From assembly GCA_963921825.1 (NCBI GenBank), contig OY997588.1, forward strand, positions 6,028,001 through 6,092,000: a stretch of 64,000 nt of DNA, written 5' to 3'. The stretch is from Erodium maritimum (taxonomy: Eukaryota; Streptophyta; Magnoliopsida; Geraniales; Geraniaceae). Position numbers and translations under genes: made by a program. The notes below the pieces were generated by a model. The model saw only the letters and a list, made by a program, of their open reading frames with translations, was not told the origin of the DNA and made no database searches. Positions 33,964 to 44,581 of the stretch are shown here, piece by piece (position 1 is the first letter of the stretch; each line of letters begins with the position of its first letter).

Positions 33964-35609
33964 ATGGCCGATCAGCTCACCGACGATCAGATCTCCGAGT
34001 TCAAGGAGGCTTTCAGCCTATTCGACAAGGACGGCGATGGTATCTCCCTTTCGTTCCCATATCGTCGATCTACTTGTTTTTTTTTCTAGATCTGGTCGTG
34101 TATTGATCGAATCGCATTGTGATTTATGGTGCTTCCAGTTTCCATTTCTGGCTATTTGCGTTGCTTGATCTAGGGTTTCTCCTTGCTCGAATTTGCGGCA
34201 ATTTTCGTTGTGTGGACGATATTTGTTGTGTGATCGTGTGTATTCGTTTTTGATATTATTGTTTTGCGTGGATTGATTTGTGAATCCTGACCGTTGTGGA
34301 TATGGGGATTGGGTTGCGCGTTGACCTGGATTATACTCTTTTTTCTGAGCATATTGGATCTAGGAATCTGTGTCTCTGTTGCGGTTTAGATTTACGGTTG
34401 ATAACGCATCTGGAATTAGAAGTATCTGGTGAATGAAATGGTTTCATGTCATGGGTTACTTCAGAAATAGAGTATTGATCTGATTACATCTATGGTCCTT
34501 GTTCTTCTCAAAGATGGCCTACATTGCCTGTTACTACCTCCTAGGTCAGGCTAAATTTTGCATCTTTCATGTTTGTTTTGGGGTTTTCTCTGGCGAAGCC
34601 TTGTATACAAACCTCAAATTGTGATTCAGAACTGATAATTCATAGTAGTTTGAAACTAGAGCTCTACCTAGGACCATTCAGGAGAGAAATTAGTGAACTT
34701 AACTCTGGCTATCTAATATGTTATCTAATAGATATTATGGGAGTTTGAATGAATGACTCGTGTGCTCCAGCTGTAATAGAAGCTTCATGTCGGTCATTTC
34801 GTGTGTGGTTTGCTATATCTCGTCAATGAACATAATTTTTTTTGTAGGAGCAACTTTGTTTCATGAGCAACTGCCACTTTGTTGCTCTGGTTATTTCATT
34901 GTCCATTTTGTGTTTGTCTTTTTACTTATTTTTGTACTTGCCATACTGAGTTGCATTCTAAAAATGCGGGCAAGTTCTATTTACTGTTCTCTCTGAAGTT
35001 GACTACGTGAGTGTGCAACTTCACCAAGTTGTTAGAAGTTTGTTATTGTCATTGTTAGCATACATAATTATGTAGTTATACTATTGATATTTGTATCATC
35101 ACCTCTTTATTTGTGTGTAGTTAATTCTGCTTCTGATGCTATTACATCGTGAAGATGAGCTTGTTATTGTGTTACACATGTTCACTGATGTTTGTACCAC
35201 TACGTCATAGTAACTATTTTTTAACTTGTCTTCAGGCTGTATCACTACCAAGGAACTTGGCACTGTGATGCGATCATTGGGGCAGAACCCAACAGAAGCT
35301 GAGCTCCAGGACATGATAAATGAAGTTGATGCAGATGGAAACGGTACAATCGATTTCCCAGAGTTTCTCAATCTGATGGCAAGAAAAATGAAGGATACTG
35401 ATTCAGAGGAGGAACTGAAGGAAGCTTTCCGGGTTTTCGACAAGGATCAGAATGGCTTCATTTCTGCTGCTGAGCTTCGCCACGTCATGACTAACCTCGG
35501 TGAGAAGCTGACCGATGAGGAAGTTGACGAGATGATTCGTGAGGCTGATGTGGATGGTGACGGTCAGATCAACTACGAGGAGTTCGTCAAGGTCATGATG
35601 GCCAAGTGA
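33964..35609 (+). CDS. CAM: Calmodulin
   Basis: Two exons, 33964-34039 and 35236-35609, encode 149 residues, the exact length of plant calmodulin. The intron interrupts the first EF-hand within DGDG|C, the conserved position in plant CAM genes. All four calcium loops are intact: [36 protein letters not shown] and [12 protein letters not shown]. The protein starts [20 protein letters not shown] and ends VKVMMAK without a prenylation extension, so it is a canonical soluble calcium sensor. Which CAM isoform it is cannot be told from the protein because these are nearly identical. Confidence 0.98.
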
Positions 35610-36887
35610 GACTAAACCTAAACCAAAATTCATTAAGCAAAAAGAAAATAGAAAATGGGAACTGGGCAGATAAGTTTATTGGTGAGATTTCTATTATTAG
35701 ATCTCACTTTGTGATTGTCTATTTCTTGCTTGCATTGTTTTCTGTCGGTGTTTCTTAGTAACTACTTGTTTGCTCAAGCTCCTCTTGTAATTCGGGTTCT
35801 AGTGTTCTTGTTTCTGGTTTGTTAATTTCAACTTTTGTCATTGTGCTGAACCTAGAACAATCTAAATGTTTTTGCTTTATGGGTGACTAATTTTGTTTAT
35901 ATTTCAATGTAGTGTTTTTATAGTTCATTGTAACAATAGAATAGTCGCGGAGATTTTCTTCTCTTTTGATGACCCAAGGCTTTCAAACAAATTACAACTA
36001 TTTTACGAAAGTTTACTTAATCCTGTTCCGGCCAACCAATGTGTTGACTAATTTGGAACAATGACTTCAAAAATGGGTTTGCATAAAACATAATCAGATT
36101 TTCAAATATTTTGTATGTAGCATATTTATGCTGTTTTAAACTTTCTTTCCTCTTGGCTGTTATTTTTCAATTTGCTGAATCGGCAACGATAAAGTCAGCT
36201 CAAAGTTAAACTTTCCCGAAGCTTGCAATGAGGTTTATCCCGGTGAATGAATGCAGGATTTTCCTTGCACCATGTCTAAACGGATTCGATACTAAGGTTA
36301 CTTACATAACCATTATTCTGATCGGGGATTTCAGAATACCTGAAAACTGATCACCAACCATAATTGAGAGTTAAAAACCCATTTACTATACTTACATAGG
36401 TTGGAGTCTAAAAGCCTGTAAGAAAGCTCTTCCAACACCCTTTTCAGATGTTTTTGAGCAAGACTTCATCAACACTAACAGATAGTTTTCATGTTGTCCT
36501 TTCATAGGGACCTTGGCTTAAAATTAACTAATCGAGTCTCTAAGAACGCAGACATATAATGCTAAGGTCATTCGTAAAGAGTTAGGAGCGGTACAAGTAC
36601 GGCTTTGTCTTGTTATTTTGGGTTCCATTTGAAATCCATAACCCTCTACCATCAGTCCTTAAATGACAAAGTACAAAACCCTTATTAGGGGCGTCTCCTA
36701 AATACTATAACACAGATTCATTTCTAATTCCTTACTTGTTCTCAGCAAGCACAACTACTTGGAAACTGGAGAATTGCAGATGTATCAAAAACAAGCAAGG
36801 GACAGATAGGTTTCTATTAACAGATGGTAAACAAAAAAGGATGTTTTTTTTCCTTTACAAATTTGAGCATGGAAAGGGAAAGGGGTT
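35610..36887. other. Calmodulin 3' UTR and convergent spacer
   Basis: About 35610-35940 is T-rich 3' UTR typical of plant CAM genes. The rest is AT-rich spacer before the 3' end of KINB1 on the opposite strand. No further gene or structured repeat was recognised. Confidence 0.45.
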
Positions 36888-39800
36888 TTACCTTTTGTGT
36901 GGCTTATAGAGAACAACAGTTACATATTTGGACTGAAACCTATGAGTGAGACCTAGAGCAACCACAGATTGGGATGCCCATCCTTTCTCTATGAACAGGT
37001 GGTTGAGCACAACATGTTGAGGCTTTGAAGAAGAAGAAGCTGCTTCCGAGTTCTCTGTACCAAGAACGGTTAGATGCAACTGAGATGGAACTACAACTGG
37101 CTCCTTCGCGAAATCTTCCTCTGATGGGAATGCTTGACTGTAAGAGGAGTCTGGAGATGGTGGACTTTCAAACTCGGATACACTCTCCAGGTTTTCTGGC
37201 ACATAATCCTGTCGGAACAACAAAATACATTAGATTCTTAGCTTAGACGAGTCTATGAAACCAAGTATGCAAAGCAATAAAGAAACGACCATAGGTAATA
37301 TTAGTTCAAGTTGGATGAATGTATCCAAGAAATATATGTCAAAGAAACTCTTCATGTAAGAGCAACAAATACATTGGAAAATGAAGGACATAACTTTTCT
37401 ATACTTGGCTTATGGATTGGGTATAAAACAAGAACCATGCCAGGATTAATGTAGTAGTGCAGTCAGATTCATAAGTTAATTACTGTTTACTTCCTAATCT
37501 TAAGCGCCCTTTCTCCCAGCCACAGACTTAGAATCATAAAGGATGATTTGATATACCAATTAGGAGTGATTTTGCCAACCTGAAGACAAAAGTCACTACA
37601 AGAACAAAGAGAAGACTAGGAAGAAGATAATCTAAGTTAAAGCAAAGAAACAAGGCATGGAAGATCATCTTAGAGAGAGATAGGGCAAAGCATGCTCTTA
37701 GTAACTATTAAATAAATCTGACAGATCAGTTGAAGCACAGAACATGTGTGTTATACTGTGTGTATGTCATTAATTACTAGAACTTATGTACAAGTAAAAA
37801 AAAAATTAATCAACTCTGGTATGGATTTCCTTAATCTGCATGCACTAGTAATTCACTCATGGCCTTTGCGCTTGTATAAGCCCAAGCTATAAGGGAACAT
37901 AGTGAGCTGACTAAAAGGATATTTCACAGCAGCAAGCACTGATCATATAGCCACGTGGTTAATATATACTACATACCAAACCATCTATTTTCAAACCCAA
38001 TTACTATAAAATTAACTTCAAAGAAATAGCAGTAAAATTATTAGGCCATATAGATGCAATCCCATGAAAATAGAAGATGCTTGCTTACATTAACATCAAG
38101 AAGATTACTGACACTGTTCATCTCGTCAGTCATGTGAGGAAGATCTGGCATATATCTTTTTTCACCATCTACAATAAACTTGTAGTGGTATATACCCGAG
38201 GGCAATACCAATAGAACAGTGTGATCTTTACCAGATCTCTGTAACGCCTTCCTGCAACCAGAAAATCATATTAAACTTTTTTCACATTACACATTTCTGC
38301 CATAAAATTACAAAAAAAAAAACTTTATCATGCTATTAGAAAAAAAAATGCAGATACATATATTCATGTGATAGAAAGGTCCCAAAGCTTTACCTTGATC
38401 TCCAGTTGTCCCAAGATCCCTCCACAGCCACGTCATTGCCACCATAGCTCCATATTATCATCGTGGGAATTCCTGGCTCAGGATCATTATCAATGTCTCC
38501 AATAGGTTCATCCTGCCACATTTGACTGGGAAAAGGAGAGCCACCACCGGTTTGTAATGGAGCTACAGGAACCTACAAAGACACCTAACATCAGATTCTA
38601 GATCGTATACATTATATTACACTCAGTTTCATTTCTAATATCTACCAGAAGCCACGATCATAATAGCTTAGAAAGCCAATTCAGAAGATGCTGATCCCAT
38701 CTATTTGATCAATAAATAAATAGATAGACACACAAAAAGCAGGCTCAGAATTGACCCAATCATTGGTATGATTAACCTCACAAGATTGATACAACAAAGT
38801 CTAGGTCACAAAATTTTGGAGCATATTTAAGAGCAGAGAGATTAAAAGTGTACCTGACTTTTATCTGTAATCTAAATCCAACATAATCTACCTTATTTTT
38901 TAGGAACATCTACATGTATGTTTAAGATACTAAATTGTCTTTTCAAAAAGGAAGTTATTTTTGTAGTACACTACAGAGTAAGCACATTGGGATCAAGTTT
39001 ACAGTTAACATGTAAAATGAACTCAACAAGATGATAAAGTTGTGTGATCATGAGCATTGTAGGCCGAGGAGAAAAGAGTAACAAAACCAATATACCCCAC
39101 TACCTCCCTCTCCTAACTACTGTACTTTTATCCGATTTTCAGCCAAGCCAGTCAACTATGGAACAGGAATGGAGAAGGATGAACAGCAGCATCAGCAGTG
39201 GAAAGTAAACAAAATTCTTTTTGCCAAATATTATGTAACATAATATTTATCAGACAAGGAAGCTAAAAAATCATAGGCTGTGCTTCAATGAGGAAAAGAT
39301 TGCACAACACATCCACTGGGGAGGAAAAAATCACACACTACGCCTCAATTTCCATTTTTTTCCTCTAACGGGGTTGAAGCTGAGACCTTGTTTAAGGGGG
39401 GAACAAGCTTCTTACTACTTGTCCCCAACAAGAGTTGGCAAGGAGAGATCAGTGTTGAGACCAAATCAAGGAGGATTGGTGGGCACGGTTGTCAGCTAAA
39501 ACCCCAAACATGTATACCCCGGGGATCAGTTGCAGAAAACAAAAAGGATTCAACAAAGTCGTGCATAAACAGCCAAACGAACTGAACTTAGACTCTCTAC
39601 TTCCACAAAACATGACCCAGCACCCTCACTCACACAATAGACAAAATAAATGAACTTTCGTGACAAGCCAAAGGCAACATTTAGCAGACCCCAGCAAAAG
39701 TTTCTCCAATTTGGCCTTAATTCTTATCCCACTCAAAAACAAAAATCCTTTTGGCTTTCTTAAGCTTAGAACCCACATCCCATTATACAACTAGTCATCA

Positions 39801-40298
39801 TCGTTACTACAATCATCTTCTATCTTCCACTATATAGTATGAAAATCAAATTACATTCTCAAATATACCACACACATAAACACAACATCTAATTAACTAC
39901 TAAACGAACAAAAACTAAATCCAGACACTATCAATTCATGAACTAGTACATACTAACACTGAACCTTCCCATTTAAATGTGAGCTAAAAATGAACAAACA
40001 CAAACCAAGACTCGAATCCAATCAATTAACGTTCACATGCATGATCAGCAATACCTATCCAAACAAGAGAAACAAGTAGTTGTGTATCAAATAGCACCTG
40101 CGGAGCGAACAAGACCGGAGATCTGGTGAGCCCGGGGCTCTCCGGAGGACTATTGACCATCGAATCAGAGGAAGCCACGTGACCGGAGTGAATCGAAATC
40201 GGCGCGTAACTGTCACGGAGTCCTGATTCACCGTTGGACAGCCCCGACGGATCGTCCTTCCCGCTCTCCACCTCTTCTCTTCCGTTCGCATTCCCCAT
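36888..40298 (-). CDS. KINB1: SnRK1 regulatory subunit beta (KINB1-type)
   Basis: Four exons on the minus strand, 40098-40298, 38394-38572, 38089-38251 and 36888-37208, give 287 residues in consistent phase. The protein starts MGNANGREEVE, an N-myristoylation signal as in Arabidopsis KINB1; the preceding in-frame codon context has no ATG, so this start is well supported. A glycogen-binding (CBM48/AMPK1-CBM) domain follows: IPTMIIWSYGGNDVAVEGSW and DNWRSRKALQRSGKDH, then VLPSGIYHYKFIVDG. The C-terminal ASC domain contains PSQLHLTVLGT, KPQHVVLNHLFIEKGW and YVTVVLYKPHKR. It tethers and scaffolds the SnRK1 energy-sensing kinase complex at membranes or in the cytosol. The first coding intron is about 1.5 kb and carries a SINE-like sequence. 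Confidence 0.95.
39290..39440 (-). mobile_element. Possible tRNA-derived SINE in KINB1 intron 1
   Basis: On the minus strand the text GTTGGGGACAAGTAGTAAG, AAGCTTGTTCCCCCC and AACAAGGTCTCAGCTTCAAC resembles the box A/box B head of plant SINEs. The box B-like part (AGCTTCAACCCC) is degenerate. No target duplication or tail was confirmed, so this is tentative. Confidence 0.35.
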
Positions 40299-41225
40299 CC
40301 CCTGAATCACCCTCCTCTCACAGATCTACACCTCAAATCCACCACACAAAGACCTGAACCACCCAAACCCTCAGGTTCTAGAAGAAGCGAGCGAAATCGG
40401 AGACGATAATGAAGTCTAGAGAGTGAGCGAGAGAGATCGGAGACGACGATGGAGTCTAGAAAGAGATGTGCACTGCAAGCATCACCGGAGGTGGCGGCGG
40501 CGCGGGGGCGGCGACGGCGATGACAGGTTTTCCCAAAATGCCACTCGTGTTGGGAGGTATTTACGAGAATTGACACTCGAGGAAGGGCCTGCCGCGAAAC
40601 GGTCGATCCAAAATAAATATCAATGAAATGATATGTTGCAGCTCGCGGAGGAAGATAATGCATTGGATTATAAATTTCGGAAGGGAATGGATAAACTTCG
40701 GTTAAATCACACGCGCCTCACGTGGGACCCAGGGGCACACAGTTTTGAATAGTTGGCGCGTGGGTGTGCACGCGAGTCAACACGTTTGGGGCGGCAACTT
40801 CTATCCGACGTGGCAGAGGGGGGAACAAAAAGTAAGTGGGCCCCGTGGGAATGATTCTGGATAAGATCTTTGTAATTGATTGGCAACGAGATAAGTTTAC
40901 TTTTTGAGAAAGGCTGAACCGGTAGCGAATGAGGAGACGACACGTAAACATGACACGGCGACAGGTTCAGACATTAATCTGTGTCGTTTTGGTTGAACTG
41001 ATCCTCTGTGCTCATGCTCGTCGTGTCGTCCATACAAAACCGTGCGATTGGTAGATGAGCGGGGTTAATGTTAATCACATGTTTGGCACGTGGAAGGAGA
41101 TAGAGAAGCTCTTTGTAAGATTAAGTGGAGGACCAACACGTGAGACTGAGGATAGTAGCTTTCCAGGACAAGAGGATAAGGTCAAAAGAAGCATCGTTGA
41201 GGTATTTAATTTCTTATCCTCTGGT
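40299..41225. other. KINB1 5' leader and promoter region
   Basis: The first 150-200 bases are GA-rich on the plus strand (CT-rich leader on the minus strand). Farther up are G-box CACGTG cores at 40719-40724, about 41088 and about 41137, and a GACGTGGC word near 40809, all of the ABRE/G-box type. No gene was recognised. Confidence 0.5.
40719..40724. promoter_or_regulatory. G-box (CACGTG) upstream of KINB1
   Basis: A palindromic CACGTG in the context CTCACGTGGGAC, about 420 bases before the KINB1 start. bZIP/bHLH binding is inferred from consensus only. Confidence 0.4.
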
Positions 41226-43102
41226 TTAGAGCATCTCCAATGGTTAGACACTGTATAGTGTCTATGCGCAGTGTCTAACCACTGTTTTTGGCCTCCAGAC
41301 ACTGCTCCTCCAATGGTAGTGTCTACGCAGTGTCTGGAGCAGTGTCTACATATTTTCAGGAAATTAAAAAAAACACTCAAATATTTGTGACACTTTTAAT
41401 TAAACACAAATACGAATTGCATAACTATTATTTTATTACAAACAAAATAGAAATTACATTAACGTTGCTGATTAATATTTAATTGTGGCCACCATCTCCA
41501 AATTTTGCCCAAATATGTTCGATGAGATCATCGTGGAGTTGGTGATGCACATTCTGATCCCGAATCCTTGCTCTATGGCCCAAGATACTTTCGTTGGTCA
41601 CCGTTGGGGGTGGTCCTCTACGTACGGTGTGGTCCGGGACAACAAGATCTGCAAGCGGATCAGTGGGCCACGGCCTACGCTCATCCTCTACGATCATGTT
41701 GTGTAGGATCACACAAGCAGTCATGATAATTGCGAGTGAGCCCCTATCCCACATTCGACCTGGGCGAGTAACGATGTGAAACCGGGCATGTAGAACTCCA
41801 AACGCCCGTTCGATGTCCTTCCTACACGCCTCTTGGTATCTAGCAAAGCATCGTTGTTTCGGCGTTTGTGGAGCAGGTATGGACTTCACAAATGTTGCCC
41901 AAGCAGGATAGATTCCATCTGTCAAGTAGTACGGGGTTTCGTACTCTCTACCGCCGATCTTGAACTTCACATCTGGGGCGAAGCCTTTTACTACTTGGGA
42001 GAATAGTGTAGACCTATTGAGTACGTTGATGTCGTTGTTGGAGCCCGGTGTCCCGAAGAAAGCGTGCCAGATCCAAAGGTCTTGGGATGCTACGGCTTCG
42101 AGCATGATTGTGGGGACGTTCTCGTGGTCCCTACTTGCGAACTGTGCAGCCCATGCCACATGACAGTTCTTCAAATCCCAATGCATGCAGTCCAGGCTCC
42201 CTAACATCCCCGGAAAGTCGCGGTCTTCGTTGATTCGCAACAACCGTTTTGTATCGTCCACGGTCGAGCGTCGTAGATAGGTCCGCACGTACACCTTGAT
42301 GACGCCAATGCAAAACTTCTTCAGGCAGTCCAGCGCAGTGGTCTCCGCCATTCGCAAATACTCGTCGCAAGCATCGGCTGGACTTCCATAACAGAGCTGA
42401 CGAAGTGCTACCGTGCACTTCTGGTGTGGAGTGAAAGAGGCCCTCCCCGTAGCGTCCTTTCCGTTACGAAAGTAGGCGTACCGGCCACTCAAACCATTCA
42501 TGATCCGGATGAACATGTCCCTCGACATCCGGAACCGTCGCCGAAATTGTTGCTCGCTGTACACCGGTTGAGGCGCGAAGTAGTCACGGATCAGCCCTTC
42601 GTGTGCATCTTCGCGGTTGCGCTCAATCACTGTCCGCTTGGGTCTCGGCGCCGACAATGAGCTCTCGGCCTCATCATCATCATCACTCATTGGCAGTACG
42701 GCTGCCATCAGTTGATCCTCCAATGATTGTTGTGTTGCCTCCAGATACCTATCCACCGCGGCGTCTATTTGTTTTTCCGCCATTTGCTTCATCTCATCTA
42801 GCGTCGGAAGACTAGCCATCGGAAAAAAAAATATGAAACACTATAGGATTTGGAGAGAATAGATGAATAGAAGCTCGAAATGAGAGAGGAGAAGTGAGAT
42901 TTCAATCGGGGCAGATCTGAATTTATAGAAAACTGTTGGGCTTTGGGGGGGTCGGCGACGCCACATGGTGGGTCGTGACTGGCCAGCCGACTAGCCGTTG
43001 GCGCCAGACACGACCAGCAGCGTCGTTGCCAGAACTAGCAACGACGCGCAGCAACGACCCTGCAGACACGCCTCGTAGACACGACCGTTGGAGGTGCTCT
43101 TA
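41226..43102 (-). mobile_element. PIF/Harbinger DNA transposon with complete transposase ORF
   Basis: The element is 1871 bp (41229-43099), flanked by TTA on both sides (41226-41228 and 43100-43102), the family's target. The imperfect terminal inverted repeats are GAGCATCTCCAATGG on the left and the complement of CCGTTGGAGGTGCTC on the right. Repeated AGACAC/GTGTCT words lie just inside both ends (about seven on the left, three on the right). It encodes one long protein, the transposase on the minus strand. The Myb/SANT-like second protein usual in autonomous members is not present, so mobility would need that factor from elsewhere. Confidence 0.9.
41479..42819 (-). CDS. PIF/Harbinger transposase (DDE superfamily 4 type)
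   Basis: An uninterrupted 446-residue frame. The N-terminal part has an acidic/basic linker (MSDDDDEAE, PKRTVIERNRE) and a helix-turn-helix-like region (VYSEQQFRRRFRMSRDMFIRI). The DDE catalytic triad appears complete: Asp at about residue 210 (GSLDCMHW), Asp at about 301 (YYLTDGIYP) and Glu at about 337 (CRKDIERAFGVLHARF), a D-35-E spacing usual for the family. ILHNMIVEDER follows. The closest class is the plant PIF/Harbinger transposase (DDE_Tnp_4 / plant transposon protein family), related to the host ALP1/HARBI1 proteins. Its position between TTA-flanked inverted repeats shows that it belongs to the transposon rather than being a domesticated host gene. Confidence 0.93.
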   Translation of the reverse strand: MASLPTLDEMKQMAEKQIDAAVDRYLEATQQSLEDQLMAAVLPMSDDDDEAESSLSAPRPKRTVIERNREDAHEGLIRDYFAPQPVYSEQQFRRRFRMSRDMFIRIMNGLSGRYAYFRNGKDATGRASFTPHQKCTVALRQLCYGSPADACDEYLRMAETTALDCLKKFCIGVIKVYVRTYLRRSTVDDTKRLLRINEDRDFPGMLGSLDCMHWDLKNCHVAWAAQFASRDHENVPTIMLEAVASQDLWIWHAFFGTPGSNNDINVLNRSTLFSQVVKGFAPDVKFKIGGREYETPYYLTDGIYPAWATFVKSIPAPQTPKQRCFARYQEACRKDIERAFGVLHARFHIVTRPGRMWDRGSLAIIMTACVILHNMIVEDERRPWPTDPLADLVVPDHTVRRGPPPTVTNESILGHRARIRDQNVHHQLHDDLIEHIWAKFGDGGHN

Positions 43103-44581
43103 CATGTTATCGAAAGACGCTGGTATGGAAGATATTATAGACTTATAGTTTCATCAAAACCACTTTTAAATTTACATATTTATAATCCCATTTGTATTCG
43201 ATATTTCTTTTTGCACAATATGATTATTTCATTAAGTCATATAGACAAAAACTTGGTATATATCTATATACCAAGTTTTTCAAAAAAAAAAAACCTGGTA
43301 TATAAATAGTGCAGATTTCGTTGTTTTTTTGCTGATCAAGCATTAGTTCGATCTTCCTCAAGGGGTAGGATTATTCATTGTATGTTAGGAGTTAGTTTTA
43401 TGGGAAGTTTGGACCGAGAACCCTTCAGAATTGTTCAGGTGAGGCAATAGTGGATGAATATTCACAAACTTGGCTCTGCGGATAGGGATGGAAGATGGTA
43501 GGAGCGGTTGAGGAGAGGGAAAGAAGGCCTCGCAGCGGTATGTCCACGGCAGATGTGCTCGGGGGCGCGGTTTTTGGCGGTTATCTATCGACGGTGCTGC
43601 TAGGTCGTGCTTCCTCGCGCGACGACTCCTGCGTTGGTTTAAGGAAGGTATACTCGTGTTCCCCTCCATTTTTATTGATTTTGAGTATCGATAATCTACG
43701 ATCTGGTTGTTTGGACCGATTGATATTGGAGTTGGTCGGATCAAGGTCCATCGCTCGCTGTAACCCCTGCTCGTCGAACGGTTGTTGGAGTACCAGCAAG
43801 GAGAGGCAAACACCATGACCTTTCCCGGTGAGTAATCGGTGGGTCGATGCGAGGTATGCGAGTACTTCCCCCTCATCGGTCGTAAGGTGGAAAAAGTTCA
43901 ACTTAGTACCGACACAATACTCATCTAACCTCTTAGTTACTTCATTCTCACGTTTTGGGAGCCTTTTTTATCATCCGTGGGACACGCATTGGATCTTCGG
44001 GGTAGTACTTAATCCACCATGGAGCCACTTCTCATCAAATAGGCCCCTTCTGTCCTAGTTCACCGTCGGGCGTAGTTGTACCGATTGCTTTGACCGCTAT
44101 CACAATATTCCTTTCCCGACATCCTCTTAGAGCGTTTTGGTAAATAAGTATTTTTTCGTTATGCCTCACGATGTTTGGGCTTCTCAACTATTTTGTTTTT
44201 GTTACAATTGTTGTACATACTTTTTGGATGATCCATTATAAGTCAGGGTCCTCGGACAATTGCTTTTATAAATATATCTGTTACGTTTGAAGTTAAAAAA
44301 AAAAAAATTGGACAATTCCAAAACCTTATTTTTGGAATTGGGTCACCTAAACGTCGAGGGCCCAGAACAGAGACAAGCCCATATTAAGCAGCCCAATAAG
44401 AAACTTCATGCGTGCACGTGCTCGGTCCGAATACGCCGGACGAACCTTTTCAAAGAATAAAAATATATAATAATAATAATTGCGATAAATGTAACCCGAT
44501 TGCTTTTATCATCAGCCTCTATCTCCGTCTCCGTCCAGCTGAAACCCTAGCCCGCCGCTGAAAACCCCCAATTTCTCTGCC
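43103..44581. other. Intergenic DNA and UBA2 promoter
   Basis: 43247-43280 forms a near-perfect hairpin (listed separately). 43380-44120 has even base composition but no protein motif I recognise. The UBA2 promoter begins near 44330 with GGGCCCAG, AAGCCCATA and CAGCCCAATA (site II-like) at about 44358-44398. An AAACCCTAG telo-box at about 44542-44550 lies in the leader, a combination typical of genes for RNA-handling proteins. Confidence 0.5.
43247..43280. repeat. Perfect 16-bp-arm palindrome
   Basis: AAAAACTTGGTATATA is followed after two bases by its complement TATATACCAAGTTTTT. A partial third copy (CCTGGTATATA) follows at about 43293. Probably a small inverted-repeat remnant. Confidence 0.8.

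Noticed and set aside
41485-42815. Several plus-strand open frames across the Harbinger transposase
   Set aside because: They are complements of the GC-balanced transposase coding sequence and carry no conserved domain.
43385-43901. Open frames of 100-160 residues on the minus strand between Harbinger and UBA2
   Set aside because: Composition is low in typical coding features and no family match comes to mind; open frames on both strands overlap. Left as unassigned intergenic DNA.
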